Positions 36,338-45,692 are shown, numbered from the stretch's first letter. The stretch is 64,000 nt of DNA from Pseudarcicella hirudinis (GCF_900115665.1 NZ_FOXH01000003.1:482350-546349); one strand, 5' to 3'. Numbers and translations: made by a program. The notes: a model not told the origin generated them from the sequence alone.

Positions 36338-37201
36338 ATGATAAGAGTTCCTTCCTTAATTCATGCCGGAGAGTTTCAGTCTTTGAAAATTCAGGACATG
36401 ACCTTTGTTGCCTATCGCAATCAGGATCCACCTTTAAGAAATGAGGTTTTTTTTGAAGAGCATGCTATGATTTTTGTCCTGGAAGGAGAAAAAAAATTTG
36501 TTTCTTCTACCCAGGAGATTCATGTGCGAAAGGGAAGTTTTGTGTTTATCAGACGAGGATATTATCTGATGCAGGAAACCATAGATAAAAGCTACCGGAG
36601 TTTGGTTTTTTTCTTTAATGAGCGCTTGCTGAAGGAATTTGTAGCCCAGCATCTGGAACTTTTTGAAGAAAAAGACCTCAACCTTATTTCATCCTCAGAA
36701 GAAGGTAATCCTTTATTGGTTTTCGAAATAACAGAAAGTCTCAGCAAATTTACAGAATCCATTTTTCCGTATTTTCACCTGAAAACCAATCTTTTAAATC
36801 ATTTTTTACGACTGAAATTACAGGAATTACTGCTTCATACCCTTGAGATAGATTTTACCCGGCGGTTTAAGTCAATCCTTTTCAGTCTTTACAAAGGAGA
36901 AAAAGCCGACCTGGAATTTCTAATGGACAGTTACTACCTGAAACCTTTGTCGATGAATGAGTTATCAAGACTGTCAGGAAGAAGCCTTTCCGCTTTTAAG
37001 AGAGATTTTCAGAAACAATTCGGGATTTCTCCTGCACTCTGGTTAAAAAATAAGAGATTAGAACATGCAAGGCTTTTACTGGAAAATTCTTCCAAAAATG
37101 TTTCTGAAATAAGCATGGAAATAGGCTATGAAAGCGTATCTCATTTCATCAAAGCTTTTAAAGAGAAATACGGAGTGACACCATCCGGTTTGAAAAATTA
37201 A
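36338..37201 (+). CDS. AraC-family regulator (ExsA-like N-terminal domain)
   Basis: 287 residues. The N-terminal ~120 residues form a cupin-like sensor (AMIFVLEGEKKF, VRKGSFVFIRRGYY). The C-terminal two-HTH AraC domain starts near residue 190 and ends with EISMEIGYESVSHFIKAFKEKYGVTPSGLK. The gene is 44 bases upstream of, and co-directional with, an MFS transporter, so it may control that gene or be co-transcribed with it. Divergent from the outer membrane protein gene. Inducer unknown. Confidence 0.88.
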   Translation: MIRVPSLIHAGEFQSLKIQDMTFVAYRNQDPPLRNEVFFEEHAMIFVLEGEKKFVSSTQEIHVRKGSFVFIRRGYYLMQETIDKSYRSLVFFFNERLLKEFVAQHLELFEEKDLNLISSSEEGNPLLVFEITESLSKFTESIFPYFHLKTNLLNHFLRLKLQELLLHTLEIDFTRRFKSILFSLYKGEKADLEFLMDSYYLKPLSMNELSRLSGRSLSAFKRDFQKQFGISPALWLKNKRLEHARLLLENSSKNVSEISMEIGYESVSHFIKAFKEKYGVTPSGLKN

Positions 37202-37245
37202 GATTTTAATAACAAATCTGAACATTATAATTAACCGACCGTCCT

Positions 37246-38496
37246 ATGAAAATTCGTTACAAGATTTTAATGTTTCTCTTTGCCCTTTCAATTATTACTT
37301 ATCTCGACCGTGTCTGTATGAACGTTGTCGGTAAATATGTAAAAGCTGATTTAGGATTGGATAATGCTTCATTCGGATATATTCTCGGGGCTTTTTCCCT
37401 TTCTTATGCTTTGTTTGAAATGCCTACCGGAATCCTGGGTGACCGTATCGGCCCCCGAAGAGTCCTGACCAGAGTGGTATGCTGGTGGTCAGGATTTACA
37501 GCTTTGACGGGAACGGCCTTTGGTTTCATTTATTTACTGATTGTCCGGTTTTTGTTTGGGGCAGGAGAGGCAGGTGCGTATCCTAATGCTTCAATTGTTA
37601 TTTATAAATGGTTTCCATCAGTAGAGGCTGGAAGAGCGCAGTCGGTCATCTGGGCTGCCGGAAGAATAGGTGGAGCCTTAACCCCATTGCTGGTAATACC
37701 ATTGGTTCATGTGGCTGGCTGGCGTTGGGCTTTTGTCATTTTGGGAATAATCGGGATAATCTGGGCAATTTGCTGGCATGTCTGGTTCAGAGATAATCCT
37801 TCTGAAATGAAAAATATCTCCCGGGAGGAGCTTTCAGAAATTGAAGAAAACCAGAAAGATGTTAAATCTCACAGAATAGACTGGAAAACAATCATAGGTA
37901 ATCCTAATATCTGGACATTGATGCTGATGTGCCATTTATTTTTCTACGCCTCCTATTTCTTCACAAACTGGTCTTCCACTTATTTTCAGGAAGGAAGAGG
38001 AATGACAGAAGAACAATCCAAAAATTTCGTTTCTCTTTCGTATCTGCTCGGAGCCATCGGATGTATAACCGGAGGTTTTCTGAGTGATTTTCTTGTTAAA
38101 AAGCTTGGATTGAAAGCCGGAAGGAGAATTGTAGGAATCAGCGGGCTTGGACTTTCCGGAATTGCTTTTCTGGCAGCCGGAGCAACAACTGATAATCAGT
38201 TAGCCGGGCAATTGCTGGCGGTTTGTGTATTTCTGAAAGATTTAACTTTACCTGTCGCTTTTGCCGTTTGTAATGATATCGGAAAAAGAAATTCCGGAAC
38301 AGTGGCCGGAGCAATGAATTTTGCAGGACAATTGGGTGGTTTTTTCATCACCATCATATTTGGTAATATTGTCCATATAACCGGAAATTTTAACTACCCG
38401 CTTTTTCTGATTGCAGGCTGTCTGATCATCGCTTCATTGCTTTGGATGAAGATAGATCCGACTAAAAGCCTTGAAAAAGAAGAGGTTTACAGCTAA
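37246..38496 (+). CDS. MFS transporter, anion:cation symporter (ACS) type
   Basis: 416 residues, 12 predicted membrane helices. It has the N-terminal YLDRVCMNVVG motif, the MFS loop motif GDRIGPRRVLTR after helix 2, and FGAGEAGAYPNASIVIYKWFP, which is typical of the ACS family (hexuronate, galactonate, sialate and related organic anion transporters). The substrate is probably an organic or sugar acid, imported with H+ or Na+. It lies between an AraC and a Crp-family regulator, all on the plus strand. Confidence 0.88.
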   Translation: MKIRYKILMFLFALSIITYLDRVCMNVVGKYVKADLGLDNASFGYILGAFSLSYALFEMPTGILGDRIGPRRVLTRVVCWWSGFTALTGTAFGFIYLLIVRFLFGAGEAGAYPNASIVIYKWFPSVEAGRAQSVIWAAGRIGGALTPLLVIPLVHVAGWRWAFVILGIIGIIWAICWHVWFRDNPSEMKNISREELSEIEENQKDVKSHRIDWKTIIGNPNIWTLMLMCHLFFYASYFFTNWSSTYFQEGRGMTEEQSKNFVSLSYLLGAIGCITGGFLSDFLVKKLGLKAGRRIVGISGLGLSGIAFLAAGATTDNQLAGQLLAVCVFLKDLTLPVAFAVCNDIGKRNSGTVAGAMNFAGQLGGFFITIIFGNIVHITGNFNYPLFLIAGCLIIASLLWMKIDPTKSLEKEEVYS

Positions 38497-38569
38497 TGAA
38501 TTGCCAGAATCTTTTGACTCTTAAAACGTTATTAAAACAAATAGAATTTTATAAATACCCAGCGTAACC

Positions 38570-39253
38570 ATGCAAGAGGAAGCCAAATATTGGTATTTAC
38601 ACGATCATCAGCTCTTTTCAGTCCTTTCCAGGGAAGAAAACAGGGCTTTATGTCTTATCCCTAATTTTAAAACTGTAAAAAAGAGTGAGATTGTATATTT
38701 TGCTCATGATGATGAACAAAGGATTTATACAATTAAAAAAGGGACGCTGAAAATAGTTTCTGTAGATGCAGAAGGGAATGAGACGGTGAAAGAAATTTTA
38801 AGAACCGGGGATTTATTCGGACAGCTGACGCTTGATGAGGGGGAAAGTCTGGAAGATGAATATGCTATTGCCGTTTCTGATAAAGTGATTATCTGTAGTT
38901 TTAAAGTGAAGGATTTTGAGGAAATTCTTGAGAAAAACGCCCATTTGGCCATCAGATACACTAAACTTGTTGGTTTTAGAATCAGGAGAATTTCAAACAG
39001 CTATTCTAATCTGATGTTTAAAGACGTCAGAACCAGATTTGCCCTTTTTCTCAAAGACTGGGCTGAAAAGGAAGGAAATGGCCAAACAAAGCATATTACT
39101 GTAAAAAATTACCTGACGCACAATGATATTGCAGGATTGATTTGCAGTACACGGCAGACGATTACTTTACTTTTCAATGAGTTTAAAACCAAAGGATTAA
39201 TCGATTATACCAGAAGTGAGATTGTTGTTCATGATCTGGAAAAGCTCCGGTAA
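38570..39253 (+). CDS. Crp/Fnr-family transcription regulator
   Basis: 227 residues: an N-terminal cyclic-nucleotide-binding beta-roll (~15-135, EILRTGDLFGQLTLDEGES) and a C-terminal winged helix (~150-225) with the recognition segment NDIAGLICSTRQTITLLFNEFKTKGLI. The Fnr-type N-terminal cysteine cluster is absent, so it is not an oxygen-sensing Fe-S Fnr. The ligand is not known. It follows the MFS gene by 73 bases and is convergent with the LysE-type gene, 15 bases away. Confidence 0.9.
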   Translation: MQEEAKYWYLHDHQLFSVLSREENRALCLIPNFKTVKKSEIVYFAHDDEQRIYTIKKGTLKIVSVDAEGNETVKEILRTGDLFGQLTLDEGESLEDEYAIAVSDKVIICSFKVKDFEEILEKNAHLAIRYTKLVGFRIRRISNSYSNLMFKDVRTRFALFLKDWAEKEGNGQTKHITVKNYLTHNDIAGLICSTRQTITLLFNEFKTKGLIDYTRSEIVVHDLEKLR

Positions 39254-39268
39254 GCGTAAAGAAATTGC

Positions 39269-39910
39269 TTAACTCTTATAGTTTAAAATGATTCTGCTGA
39301 GTTGAAGAATAGCTAATCCGATAAAAGTGCATCCAATTAACAGATTGAGCCTTGTGTCGCCGAGGTATTTGAAAACCAGTTCTCTTTTCCGGTTGGCCAG
39401 ATAGGAATAGGTATAAACAAGTCCGAACGTGCCGCTTCCGGCTCCGATTGAAAATATTATTTTTTCAGAAAAGGTGTTGATTTTCAGTTCAGAATAATCT
39501 TCATAGCCCAGTAAAATAACCAGCCAGAAAGCCAGAAGCTGCGGGTTGAATAAGGAAAGAGAAATGCCTTTTACAAAAGAAAGGATTTTGCCGTTAATGG
39601 TTTTTTCAAACGAAACAGAAACTGAGTTTTTCTGAAAAATCGTAAAGATTCCTACTGTCAGCAGAATGATAATAATAATCCATTGCATCCATTGAACAAT
39701 TTTCGGATAATGATCAAAAAGTTGCAGGCCCTCAGTGGCAAGATAGGCATATAAGGTTTCACACAAAACGCCTCCCCATGCTACCCACATAGCTTCTGTA
39801 ATTCCTTTTTTTAAGGTCGTCCGGGTAACAAAAAGACTCAGAGGGCCGGGTTGAATAGTTGCCAGATAGCTGATAAAAGCAGTAACAAAATATATAATTA
39901 TAAATTTCAA
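39269..39910 (-). CDS. LysE-family amino acid exporter
   Basis: 213 residues with five to six membrane helices. The conserved N-terminal motif of LysE/RhtB exporters is present as ATIQPGPLSLFVTRTTLKKG, followed by MWVAWGGVLCETLYAYLA and GISLSLFNPQLLAFWLVI. Family members export amino acids or related metabolites by proton antiport. The substrate cannot be read. The downstream NRDE-family gene is on the same strand 37 bases upstream in transcription order. Confidence 0.85.
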   Translation of the reverse strand: MKFIIIYFVTAFISYLATIQPGPLSLFVTRTTLKKGITEAMWVAWGGVLCETLYAYLATEGLQLFDHYPKIVQWMQWIIIIILLTVGIFTIFQKNSVSVSFEKTINGKILSFVKGISLSLFNPQLLAFWLVILLGYEDYSELKINTFSEKIIFSIGAGSGTFGLVYTYSYLANRKRELVFKYLGDTRLNLLIGCTFIGLAILQLSRIILNYKS

Positions 39911-39947
39911 GGCTTAAAAGTTTAGCAGAAAGAAGGTTGATTGGAAA

Positions 39948-40661
39948 TTACAATACTTTATAATTTAGCAGCTGTTCGTTTTCCAGGTCATAATATCTGA
40001 TATTTGAAGCGAACTCGTACTTTTCAATTTGAATAATGGTTTGTGTCGCATGCGTTTCCCTGTTTAACCTGAGGTCATTTTGACCATCGCCGATTCCTCC
40101 CTGAAGATGAAAGTCCAGAATTTCATCTTTTTGATAAGGCTGCTGCTGTAAATTCAGCCAGTTTTCAAACCATTCTTCCCGCTGATGAATCATTTCAGCA
40201 GAATATAAAGTGGCAGAAGACCAAATGTAAGGTTTATTGCAGTTTTTTTCCGCAAAGAACAGCTCTTCACCAGTCCATCTCAATTCAGATATACACAGCG
40301 AATTTTCATGAGAAATAATAATCAATGTAAAAGGTTCTAAATCATAGAAGTTGTACCCTGTCAGGAAATCCTCAACATTTTTAAACTGAAAGAAATCCGG
40401 AATAATCCTGCCTCTGCTTTGCCTGTAATGTGATTTGGGAATATGGTTTTCGAATGCCCCGTTTAAAAGACAAAGCGTGGTCAGCGAAGAGGTGGCAAAC
40501 CAGGTTCCTCCGGCCTTAACATCCTGCGGAAAGATAACCTTTTTTCTATTTAAAAGATATGGTTTCGGAGGAATAGCTTTGAGCCTGTTTTTGTGCTCAT
40601 CCCTGCTCGAAGTCAGAAGGAAGCTCTTCTCATCCAATGGGAGATAAGTAAGTACACACAT
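39948..40661 (-). CDS. NRDE (TANGO2) family protein
   Basis: 238 residues from ATG 40661. This start places the conserved MCVLTYLP at the N-terminus with Cys2 exposed, as is typical of the family; a longer frame to 40730 lacks similarity. The family motif NRDE appears as SSRDEHKNR, followed by DVKAGGTWFA and the C-terminal TQTIIQIEKY. The fold is thought to be Ntn-hydrolase-like; the cellular role is unsettled (heme or lipid handling has been proposed for TANGO2). Probably co-transcribed with the LysE-type gene. Confidence 0.83.
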   Translation of the reverse strand: MCVLTYLPLDEKSFLLTSSRDEHKNRLKAIPPKPYLLNRKKVIFPQDVKAGGTWFATSSLTTLCLLNGAFENHIPKSHYRQSRGRIIPDFFQFKNVEDFLTGYNFYDLEPFTLIIISHENSLCISELRWTGEELFFAEKNCNKPYIWSSATLYSAEMIHQREEWFENWLNLQQQPYQKDEILDFHLQGGIGDGQNDLRLNRETHATQTIIQIEKYEFASNIRYYDLENEQLLNYKVL

Positions 40662-41024
40662 ATGTTGGGTTTTGATTGAAATTTTTAACCGGGACGGCTG
40701 AAAATCTTTTTTCTGAAATTGTGTAAACATACGAAAAGGCAGAATAATATTTTTTCAGAAAAGGATTTCGGCTTATTCAAAATTGCAGAAAAAGAAGTTT
40801 ACAATATGTCATGGAGATTGCATAAAAGGGTAAAAATGAGATAAATCTGTCTTTTTATGTTCGGGGAAATGTATAATTATGATGCTGATTTGTGTAAATT
40901 CAGGAGTTTGGACTAAAAACACTATTGTTTGAACTTCTGACGTTACTATATTTTATGGATATTTTGCAACTTTGTATTGCAATACTATTTGTCAGAAATT
41001 TATATTAAACAAATCAGAGAAAGC
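40662..41024. other. Intergenic region between NRDE and PEBP genes
   Basis: 363 AT-rich bases between divergent genes. Two copies of the self-complementary hexamer TTGCAA flank a near -7 box (CAACTTTG) around 40963-40983. No hairpin, RNA or small gene was supported. Confidence 0.35.
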
Positions 41025-41570
41025 ATGAGAAAAGCCGGATTGATTTTAGCAATGCTGGGACTGAGTGTATCTCTTTCGAGGGCACAGACGTTTACCTTAA
41101 AAAGCAAGGATCTTGGCGGACAAGCTACTATTAAACAGGTTTTTAATGGTTTTGGCTGCAAGGGAGAAAATATTTCTCCTCAGCTTTCCTGGGAAAATGC
41201 CCCTGCTCAGACCAAAAGTTTTGTTGTGACGGTTTATGATCCTGATGCTCCGACCGGAAGCGGATGGTGGCATTGGCTGGTTTTCGACATTCCGGCAAAT
41301 GTTAATGAGCTGAAAAGCGGAGCGGGAGATATTTTGAAAAACCTTATTCCGCAGGGTGCAGTGCAAAGCAAAACAGATTTTGGCTCATACGGATACGGAG
41401 GGCCATGCCCGCCGGAGGGAGATGATTTTCACCGGTATGTATTTACAATTCATGCCCTGAAAGTTGAAAAATTAGGTTTGGATAAAAATGCCAATCCGGC
41501 TTTGGTAGGATTTTATTTGAAACAGAATACAATTGCAAAGGCTTCTGTTATAGCATATTACAAGAGATAA
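41025..41570 (+). CDS. YbhB/YbcL-type PEBP (Raf kinase inhibitor-like) protein, exported
   Basis: 181 residues from ATG 41025, which gives a clean signal peptide (MRKAGLILAMLGLSVSLSRAQ); the open frame continues upstream without similarity. The mature protein has the PEBP ligand-pocket motif YDPDAPTGSGWWHWLVFDIP, GYGGPCPPEG and HRYVFTIHAL. Bacterial members are periplasmic or cytoplasmic proteins of uncertain function. It ends 41 bases before leuC on the same strand, so the leu promoter may lie in that short gap or upstream of this gene. Confidence 0.88.
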   Translation: MRKAGLILAMLGLSVSLSRAQTFTLKSKDLGGQATIKQVFNGFGCKGENISPQLSWENAPAQTKSFVVTVYDPDAPTGSGWWHWLVFDIPANVNELKSGAGDILKNLIPQGAVQSKTDFGSYGYGGPCPPEGDDFHRYVFTIHALKVEKLGLDKNANPALVGFYLKQNTIAKASVIAYYKR

Positions 41571-41611
41571 ATTTACCAACACAGATAACAGATATAAAAC
41601 AAGCAACATAA

Positions 41612-43015
41612 ATGAATAACCCGAAAACAACCTTATTCGACAAAGTGTGGGATGCACACGTTGTTCGTAAAATTGAGGATGGTCCTGATGTATTTCTGAT
41701 TGACCGCCACTTTATCCACGAAGTAACCAGTCCGGTAGCATTTTTAGGTTTAGAAAACAGAGGTATTGGTGTAATGTTCCCTGAACGTACTTTTGCCACT
41801 GCCGATCATAATACGCCAACTATTAATCAGCATTTACCGGTTTCAGATCCGCTTTCTGCAAATCAGTTGAAAGCTTTGGAAACCAATAGTGCAAAATACG
41901 GAATTTCACACTGGGGTTTAGGGCATCAGAAAAACGGGATTGTTCACGTAGTAGGACCTGAAAACGGTATTACTCTTCCGGGGATGACGATCGTTTGTGG
42001 TGACTCACATACTTCAACGCATGGTGCTTTCGGTGCCATTGCTTTTGGAATCGGTACTTCAGAGGTTGAAATGGTTCTTTCATCTCAGTGTATCATGCAG
42101 CCTAAACCGAAGAAAATGCGTGTAAACGTAAATGGTCAGTTAGGTAAAGCAGTAACACCTAAAGATGTTACTTTATATATTATCTCAAAACTGACAACTG
42201 CCGGAGCGACAGGATATTTTGTTGAATATGCAGGAGATGTTTTTGAAAATATGTCGATGGAAGGTCGTATGACTGTCTGCAACATGAGTATTGAAATGGG
42301 TGCACGTGGTGGTATGATTGCTCCTGACGAAACAACATTTGCCTATATCAACGGCCGCGAAAAAGCACCAAAAGGAGAGGCATGGGATAAGGCTTTGGCT
42401 TACTGGAAGACATTGAAAACTGACGAAGGTGCTGTTTTTGACAAAGAATATACTTTCGATGCTGCTGATATTGAACCAATGATTACTTATGGTACAAATC
42501 CGGGAATGGGAATGGGAATTTCCAACCATATTCCTACAGCAGATTCTGTGGAAGGCGGTAAAGCTACTTTCGACAAATCATTGAACTATATGGGATTCTC
42601 TGAAAGCGAATCAATGCTTGGTAAAAAGGTTGATTATGTTTTCATCGGTAGCTGTACAAATGGCCGTATTGAAGATTTCCGTGCTTTTGCCTCAATTATC
42701 AAAGGTCGTAAGAAAGCAGAAGGTGTAACAGCATGGATTGTTCCGGGTTCTCATATTGTAGAAGCTCAGATTAAAGAAGAAGGAATTCTTGACATTTTGA
42801 CTGAAGCTGGTTTTCAGTTGCGTCAGCCGGGATGTTCAGCTTGTCTTGCTATGAACGATGACAAGATTCCAGCCGGAAAATATGCGGTAAGTACATCTAA
42901 CCGTAACTTCGAAGGCCGTCAGGGACCAGGTGCACGTACACTTCTGGCAAGCCCGCTGGTAGCTGCTGCTGCCGCAGTTACAGGAGTTGTTACAGATCCA
43001 CGGACGTTGCTGTAA
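41612..43015 (+). CDS. leuC: 3-isopropylmalate dehydratase, large subunit
   Basis: 467 residues, aconitase superfamily. The 4Fe-4S ligands are C348 (GSCTNGR), C408 and C411 (GCSACLAMN), with the [20 protein letters not shown] active-site block. With LeuD it isomerises 2-isopropylmalate to 3-isopropylmalate, and in organisms with CimA also citramalate to 3-methylmalate. leuD normally follows directly, but here a four-helix-bundle gene flanked by inverted repeats separates them. Confidence 0.96.
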   Translation: MNNPKTTLFDKVWDAHVVRKIEDGPDVFLIDRHFIHEVTSPVAFLGLENRGIGVMFPERTFATADHNTPTINQHLPVSDPLSANQLKALETNSAKYGISHWGLGHQKNGIVHVVGPENGITLPGMTIVCGDSHTSTHGAFGAIAFGIGTSEVEMVLSSQCIMQPKPKKMRVNVNGQLGKAVTPKDVTLYIISKLTTAGATGYFVEYAGDVFENMSMEGRMTVCNMSIEMGARGGMIAPDETTFAYINGREKAPKGEAWDKALAYWKTLKTDEGAVFDKEYTFDAADIEPMITYGTNPGMGMGISNHIPTADSVEGGKATFDKSLNYMGFSESESMLGKKVDYVFIGSCTNGRIEDFRAFASIIKGRKKAEGVTAWIVPGSHIVEAQIKEEGILDILTEAGFQLRQPGCSACLAMNDDKIPAGKYAVSTSNRNFEGRQGPGARTLLASPLVAAAAAVTGVVTDPRTLL

Positions 43016-43023
43016 TATTACTT

Positions 43024-43475
43024 CGGCTGTCGGCTTTCGGCAGTCAGATTTTTGATATTATCTACACTATTGCTAAATGAGAGATTTTAGAAAATATACT
43101 GTGTGGGAGCAAGGTCATAAACTTGTTCTTGAACTTTACAGAATAACTAAAACTTTTCCGGCAGAAGAAAAATTTGGATTAACCTCCCAGATAAGAAGGT
43201 CAGGCATATCCATTCCAACCAATATTGCTGAAGGTTGTGGAAAACCGAGTGAAAAGGATTTTGCACGTTTCTTAGGAATATCTTTTGGATCCTGTCAGGA
43301 GATTGAATATTTGATGTTATTGGCGAGAGATTTAGATTATCTGAACGAAGCTAATTATGATTCAATCTTTTTAGAAATAGTGTCAATCAAAAAACAGCTA
43401 TATCATCTTATTAAAAAATTAAACGCTGAAAGTTAACGATGTCTTGCTTGGTATAATGCCGAAAGCTGACAGCCG
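43024..43475. mobile_element. Putative IVS-like element: four-helix-bundle gene between 19-bp inverted repeats
   Basis: The left end is CGGCTGTCGGCTTTCGGCA (43024-43042) and the right end TGCCGAAAGCTGACAGCCG (43457-43475), inverted with 18 of 19 matching. Between them lies only the S23/IVS-type gene. Removing the 452 bases would leave leuC and leuD about 29 bases apart, normal operon spacing. No target duplication is visible. Mobility is inference; the repeats could instead form an RNA stem that brackets the insert, as in 23S rRNA intervening sequences. Confidence 0.6.
43077..43436 (+). CDS. Four-helix-bundle protein (23S rRNA intervening-sequence / S23 type)
   Basis: 119 residues, nearly all helical. 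It shows the family pattern: an N-terminal DFRKYTVWEQGHKLVLELYRITK, PAEEKFGLTSQIRRSGISIPTNIAEG, FLGISFGSCQEIEYLMLLARDL and a last helix. Members are encoded within intervening sequences of 23S rRNA genes in spirochaetes and elsewhere, and as stand-alone genes in Bacteroidota. They form pentameric bundles of unknown function and may bind nucleic acid. It is not a ribosomal protein despite the old S23 name. It sits between leuC and leuD inside a 19-bp inverted repeat pair. Confidence 0.9.
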   Translation: MRDFRKYTVWEQGHKLVLELYRITKTFPAEEKFGLTSQIRRSGISIPTNIAEGCGKPSEKDFARFLGISFGSCQEIEYLMLLARDLDYLNEANYDSIFLEIVSIKKQLYHLIKKLNAES

Positions 43476-43496
43476 AGAGCTGAACGCCCCAATAAA

Positions 43497-44093
43497 ATGG
43501 CTTACGATAAATTTAATATATTAAGAAGTTCTGCTGTTCCGATGCCAATCGAAAATGTTGATACGGATCAGATCATCCCTGCTCGTTTTTTGAAAGCAAC
43601 AAAACGTGAAGGATTCGGCGATAACTTATTCAGAGACTGGCGTTACAATTCAGATGATTCTCCTAAACAGGATTTCGTTTTGAATAACCCGATTTATTCA
43701 GGAAAAATCCTTGTTGGAGGACATAACTTCGGAAGCGGCTCAAGCCGTGAACATGCTGCATGGGCTATCTATGATTATGGTTTCCGCTGCGTAGTTTCAA
43801 GCTTCTTTGCAGATATTTTCAAAGGAAATGCATTGAACATTGGTATTTTACCGGTTCAGGTAAGTCCTGAATTCTTAAATAAGATATTCCTGGCCATTGA
43901 AGCTGATCCAAAAGCTGAACTGGAAATCAATCTTTCAGAACAAACGATTACGATTCTCAGCTCAGGAGAGCAGGAAGGTTTTTCTATTAACGGTTATAAA
44001 AAACATAACATGTTGAACGGCTTCGATGATATTGATTATCTGCAGGCTATGAAAGAGGAGATAAAATCATTTACGGCTAACAGCCTTTATTAA
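43497..44093 (+). CDS. leuD: 3-isopropylmalate dehydratase, small subunit
   Basis: 198 residues, aconitase swivel domain. Diagnostic blocks are [22 protein letters not shown] near the N-terminus and [16 protein letters not shown], whose Ser/Arg contact the substrate. It completes the LeuCD heterodimer with the product of leuC, 480 bases upstream across the inserted element. The ATG at 43497 lies 21 bases after the right inverted repeat. Likely shared by leucine synthesis and the citramalate route. Confidence 0.96.
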   Translation: MAYDKFNILRSSAVPMPIENVDTDQIIPARFLKATKREGFGDNLFRDWRYNSDDSPKQDFVLNNPIYSGKILVGGHNFGSGSSREHAAWAIYDYGFRCVVSSFFADIFKGNALNIGILPVQVSPEFLNKIFLAIEADPKAELEINLSEQTITILSSGEQEGFSINGYKKHNMLNGFDDIDYLQAMKEEIKSFTANSLY

Positions 44094-44106
44094 TAGAGAA
44101 TTCCGT

Positions 44107-44152
44107 AACAGCAAACCGACAGAGAGAACATTCTTTCTGTCAATTTGCTGTT
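44107..44152 (+). promoter_or_regulatory. Imperfect 20-bp hairpin in the leuD-cimA spacer
   Basis: Left arm 44107-44126 (AACAGCAAAccGACAGAGAG) pairs with right arm 44133-44152 (CTTTCTGTCaaTTTGCTGTT) over 18 of 20 positions, one of them G-U, with a 6-base loop. No U tract follows, so it is not a standard terminator. It ends 16 bases before the cimA ATG and could act on mRNA stability or translation. Confidence 0.5.
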
Positions 44153-44168
44153 AGAAATCGATTATCGG

Positions 44169-45692
44169 ATGACTAAACGTCGCATTGAAATAATGGACAC
44201 GACACTCCGGGATGGTGAACAAACCAGCGGAGTGTCTTTTTCTGCTTCTGAGAAACTGACAATAGCACAACTGCTTTTGAAAGAAGTAATGGTTGACAGG
44301 TTGGAAATCGCCTCGGCCAGGGTGTCCGAAGGAGAATTTCAGGCAGTGAAAAAAATTACAGGCTGGGCAAAAGAACATGATTGTCTGGACAAAATTGAGG
44401 TACTGACTTTTGTAGACGGGGAAACTTCCGTAAACTGGATGGTGGAAGCCGGGGCAAAAGTCATGAATTTACTGACAAAAGGTTCTCTCAATCACCTTAC
44501 ACATCAGCTCCGCAAAACGCCTGAGCAGCATTTTTCTGAAATATCCGAGGTAATTACCCTTGCTCATAAAAATGATATTAAGTGTAATGTTTATCTTGAA
44601 GACTGGAGTAACGGAATGCGTAATTCAAGGGAATATGTTTTCCAATACCTTGATTTTCTCACCAAACAACCTGTAGAGAGAATTCTTTTGCCGGATACGC
44701 TGGGTGTTTTAACGCCGAATGAAACATATACCTTTTTGCAGTCAATCATTGAACGTTATCCTGAAACTCATTTTGACTTTCATGCGCATAATGACTATGA
44801 TTTAAGCATTGCCAATGTACTTGAAGCAGTTCGTGCCGGAGTAAAAGGTTTGCATCTGACAGTGAACGGAATGGGAGAAAGAGCAGGAAATGCTCCTTTA
44901 GCCAGTACAATTGCTGTTTTGAATGACTTTGTTCCGGAAGTTGAAACTTCGGTAGTGGAAGAATCGCTTTATTCTGTCAGCAAAATTGTAGAAACGTTTT
45001 CAGGTTTCAGGGTTCCGGTAAATAAACCGATCGTCGGAGAGAATGTATTTACTCAGACCGCCGGTATTCATGCAGACGGAGATAATAAGAACAATCTCTA
45101 TTTCAACGATTTAATGCCCGAACGTTTCGGAAGACAAAGAAAATATGCGCTTGGGAAAACTTCCGGTAAAGCTAATATTGAAAAGAATCTTCAGGAATTG
45201 GGAATCGTACTTTCTTCAGATGATTTAAAGAAAGTAACCCAGCGGATCATTGAATTGGGTGACCGCAAAGAAATGGTTACCGGAGAAGATCTGCCTTATA
45301 TCATTTCCGATGTACTGGATAGTAATGCCATTCAGGAAAAGGTACTGATTCTGGACTTCCTTTTGTCAAGCTCTAAAAACCTTAAGCCTTCTGCTACGGT
45401 TCAGATTAAAATTGAGGATGAAATTTTTGAGGAAAATGCACAGGGAGACGGACAATACGACGCCTTCATGAATGCACTCAAAAAGGTTTATGTCAAAAAG
45501 GGATTTGAACTGCCGAAGCTTTCTGATTATGCCGTAAGAATACCTCCGGGAGGAAATACGGATGCGCTTTGTGAAACAATTATAACCTGGGAAATAGCCG
45601 GAAAAAGTATTAAAACCAGAGGTCTGGATTCAGATCAGACGGTTTCTGCGATTAAAGCAACTCAGAAAATGTTGAACATCATAAGTGAATGA
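44169..45692 (+). CDS. cimA: (R)-citramalate synthase, Leptospira type
   Basis: 507 residues from ATG 44169 (an in-frame TTG at 44145 adds eight). The catalytic barrel begins with [23 protein letters not shown]. As I recall L. interrogans CimA, the two share VDR.EIASARVS.GE, KV.NLLTKGSL.HL, VYLEDWSNG.RNS, FH.HNDYDLS, FTQTAG.HADGD..NLY, ERFGR.R.YALGK and GDG.YDAFMNAL. These include the pyruvate-pocket and catalytic His/Asp positions. The C-terminal ~115 residues are the LeuA-type regulatory domain, which in CimA senses isoleucine. It condenses acetyl-CoA with pyruvate, opening a threonine-independent route to 2-oxobutyrate with LeuC, LeuD and LeuB. A separate leuA exists at 48457, which supports this reading. 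Confidence 0.88.
   Translation: MTKRRIEIMDTTLRDGEQTSGVSFSASEKLTIAQLLLKEVMVDRLEIASARVSEGEFQAVKKITGWAKEHDCLDKIEVLTFVDGETSVNWMVEAGAKVMNLLTKGSLNHLTHQLRKTPEQHFSEISEVITLAHKNDIKCNVYLEDWSNGMRNSREYVFQYLDFLTKQPVERILLPDTLGVLTPNETYTFLQSIIERYPETHFDFHAHNDYDLSIANVLEAVRAGVKGLHLTVNGMGERAGNAPLASTIAVLNDFVPEVETSVVEESLYSVSKIVETFSGFRVPVNKPIVGENVFTQTAGIHADGDNKNNLYFNDLMPERFGRQRKYALGKTSGKANIEKNLQELGIVLSSDDLKKVTQRIIELGDRKEMVTGEDLPYIISDVLDSNAIQEKVLILDFLLSSSKNLKPSATVQIKIEDEIFEENAQGDGQYDAFMNALKKVYVKKGFELPKLSDYAVRIPPGGNTDALCETIITWEIAGKSIKTRGLDSDQTVSAIKATQKMLNIISE

Noticed and set aside
43077..43436. Annotation as ribosomal protein S23
   Set aside because: The four-helix-bundle family took that name from 23S rRNA intervening sequences; there is no evidence it is part of the ribosome.
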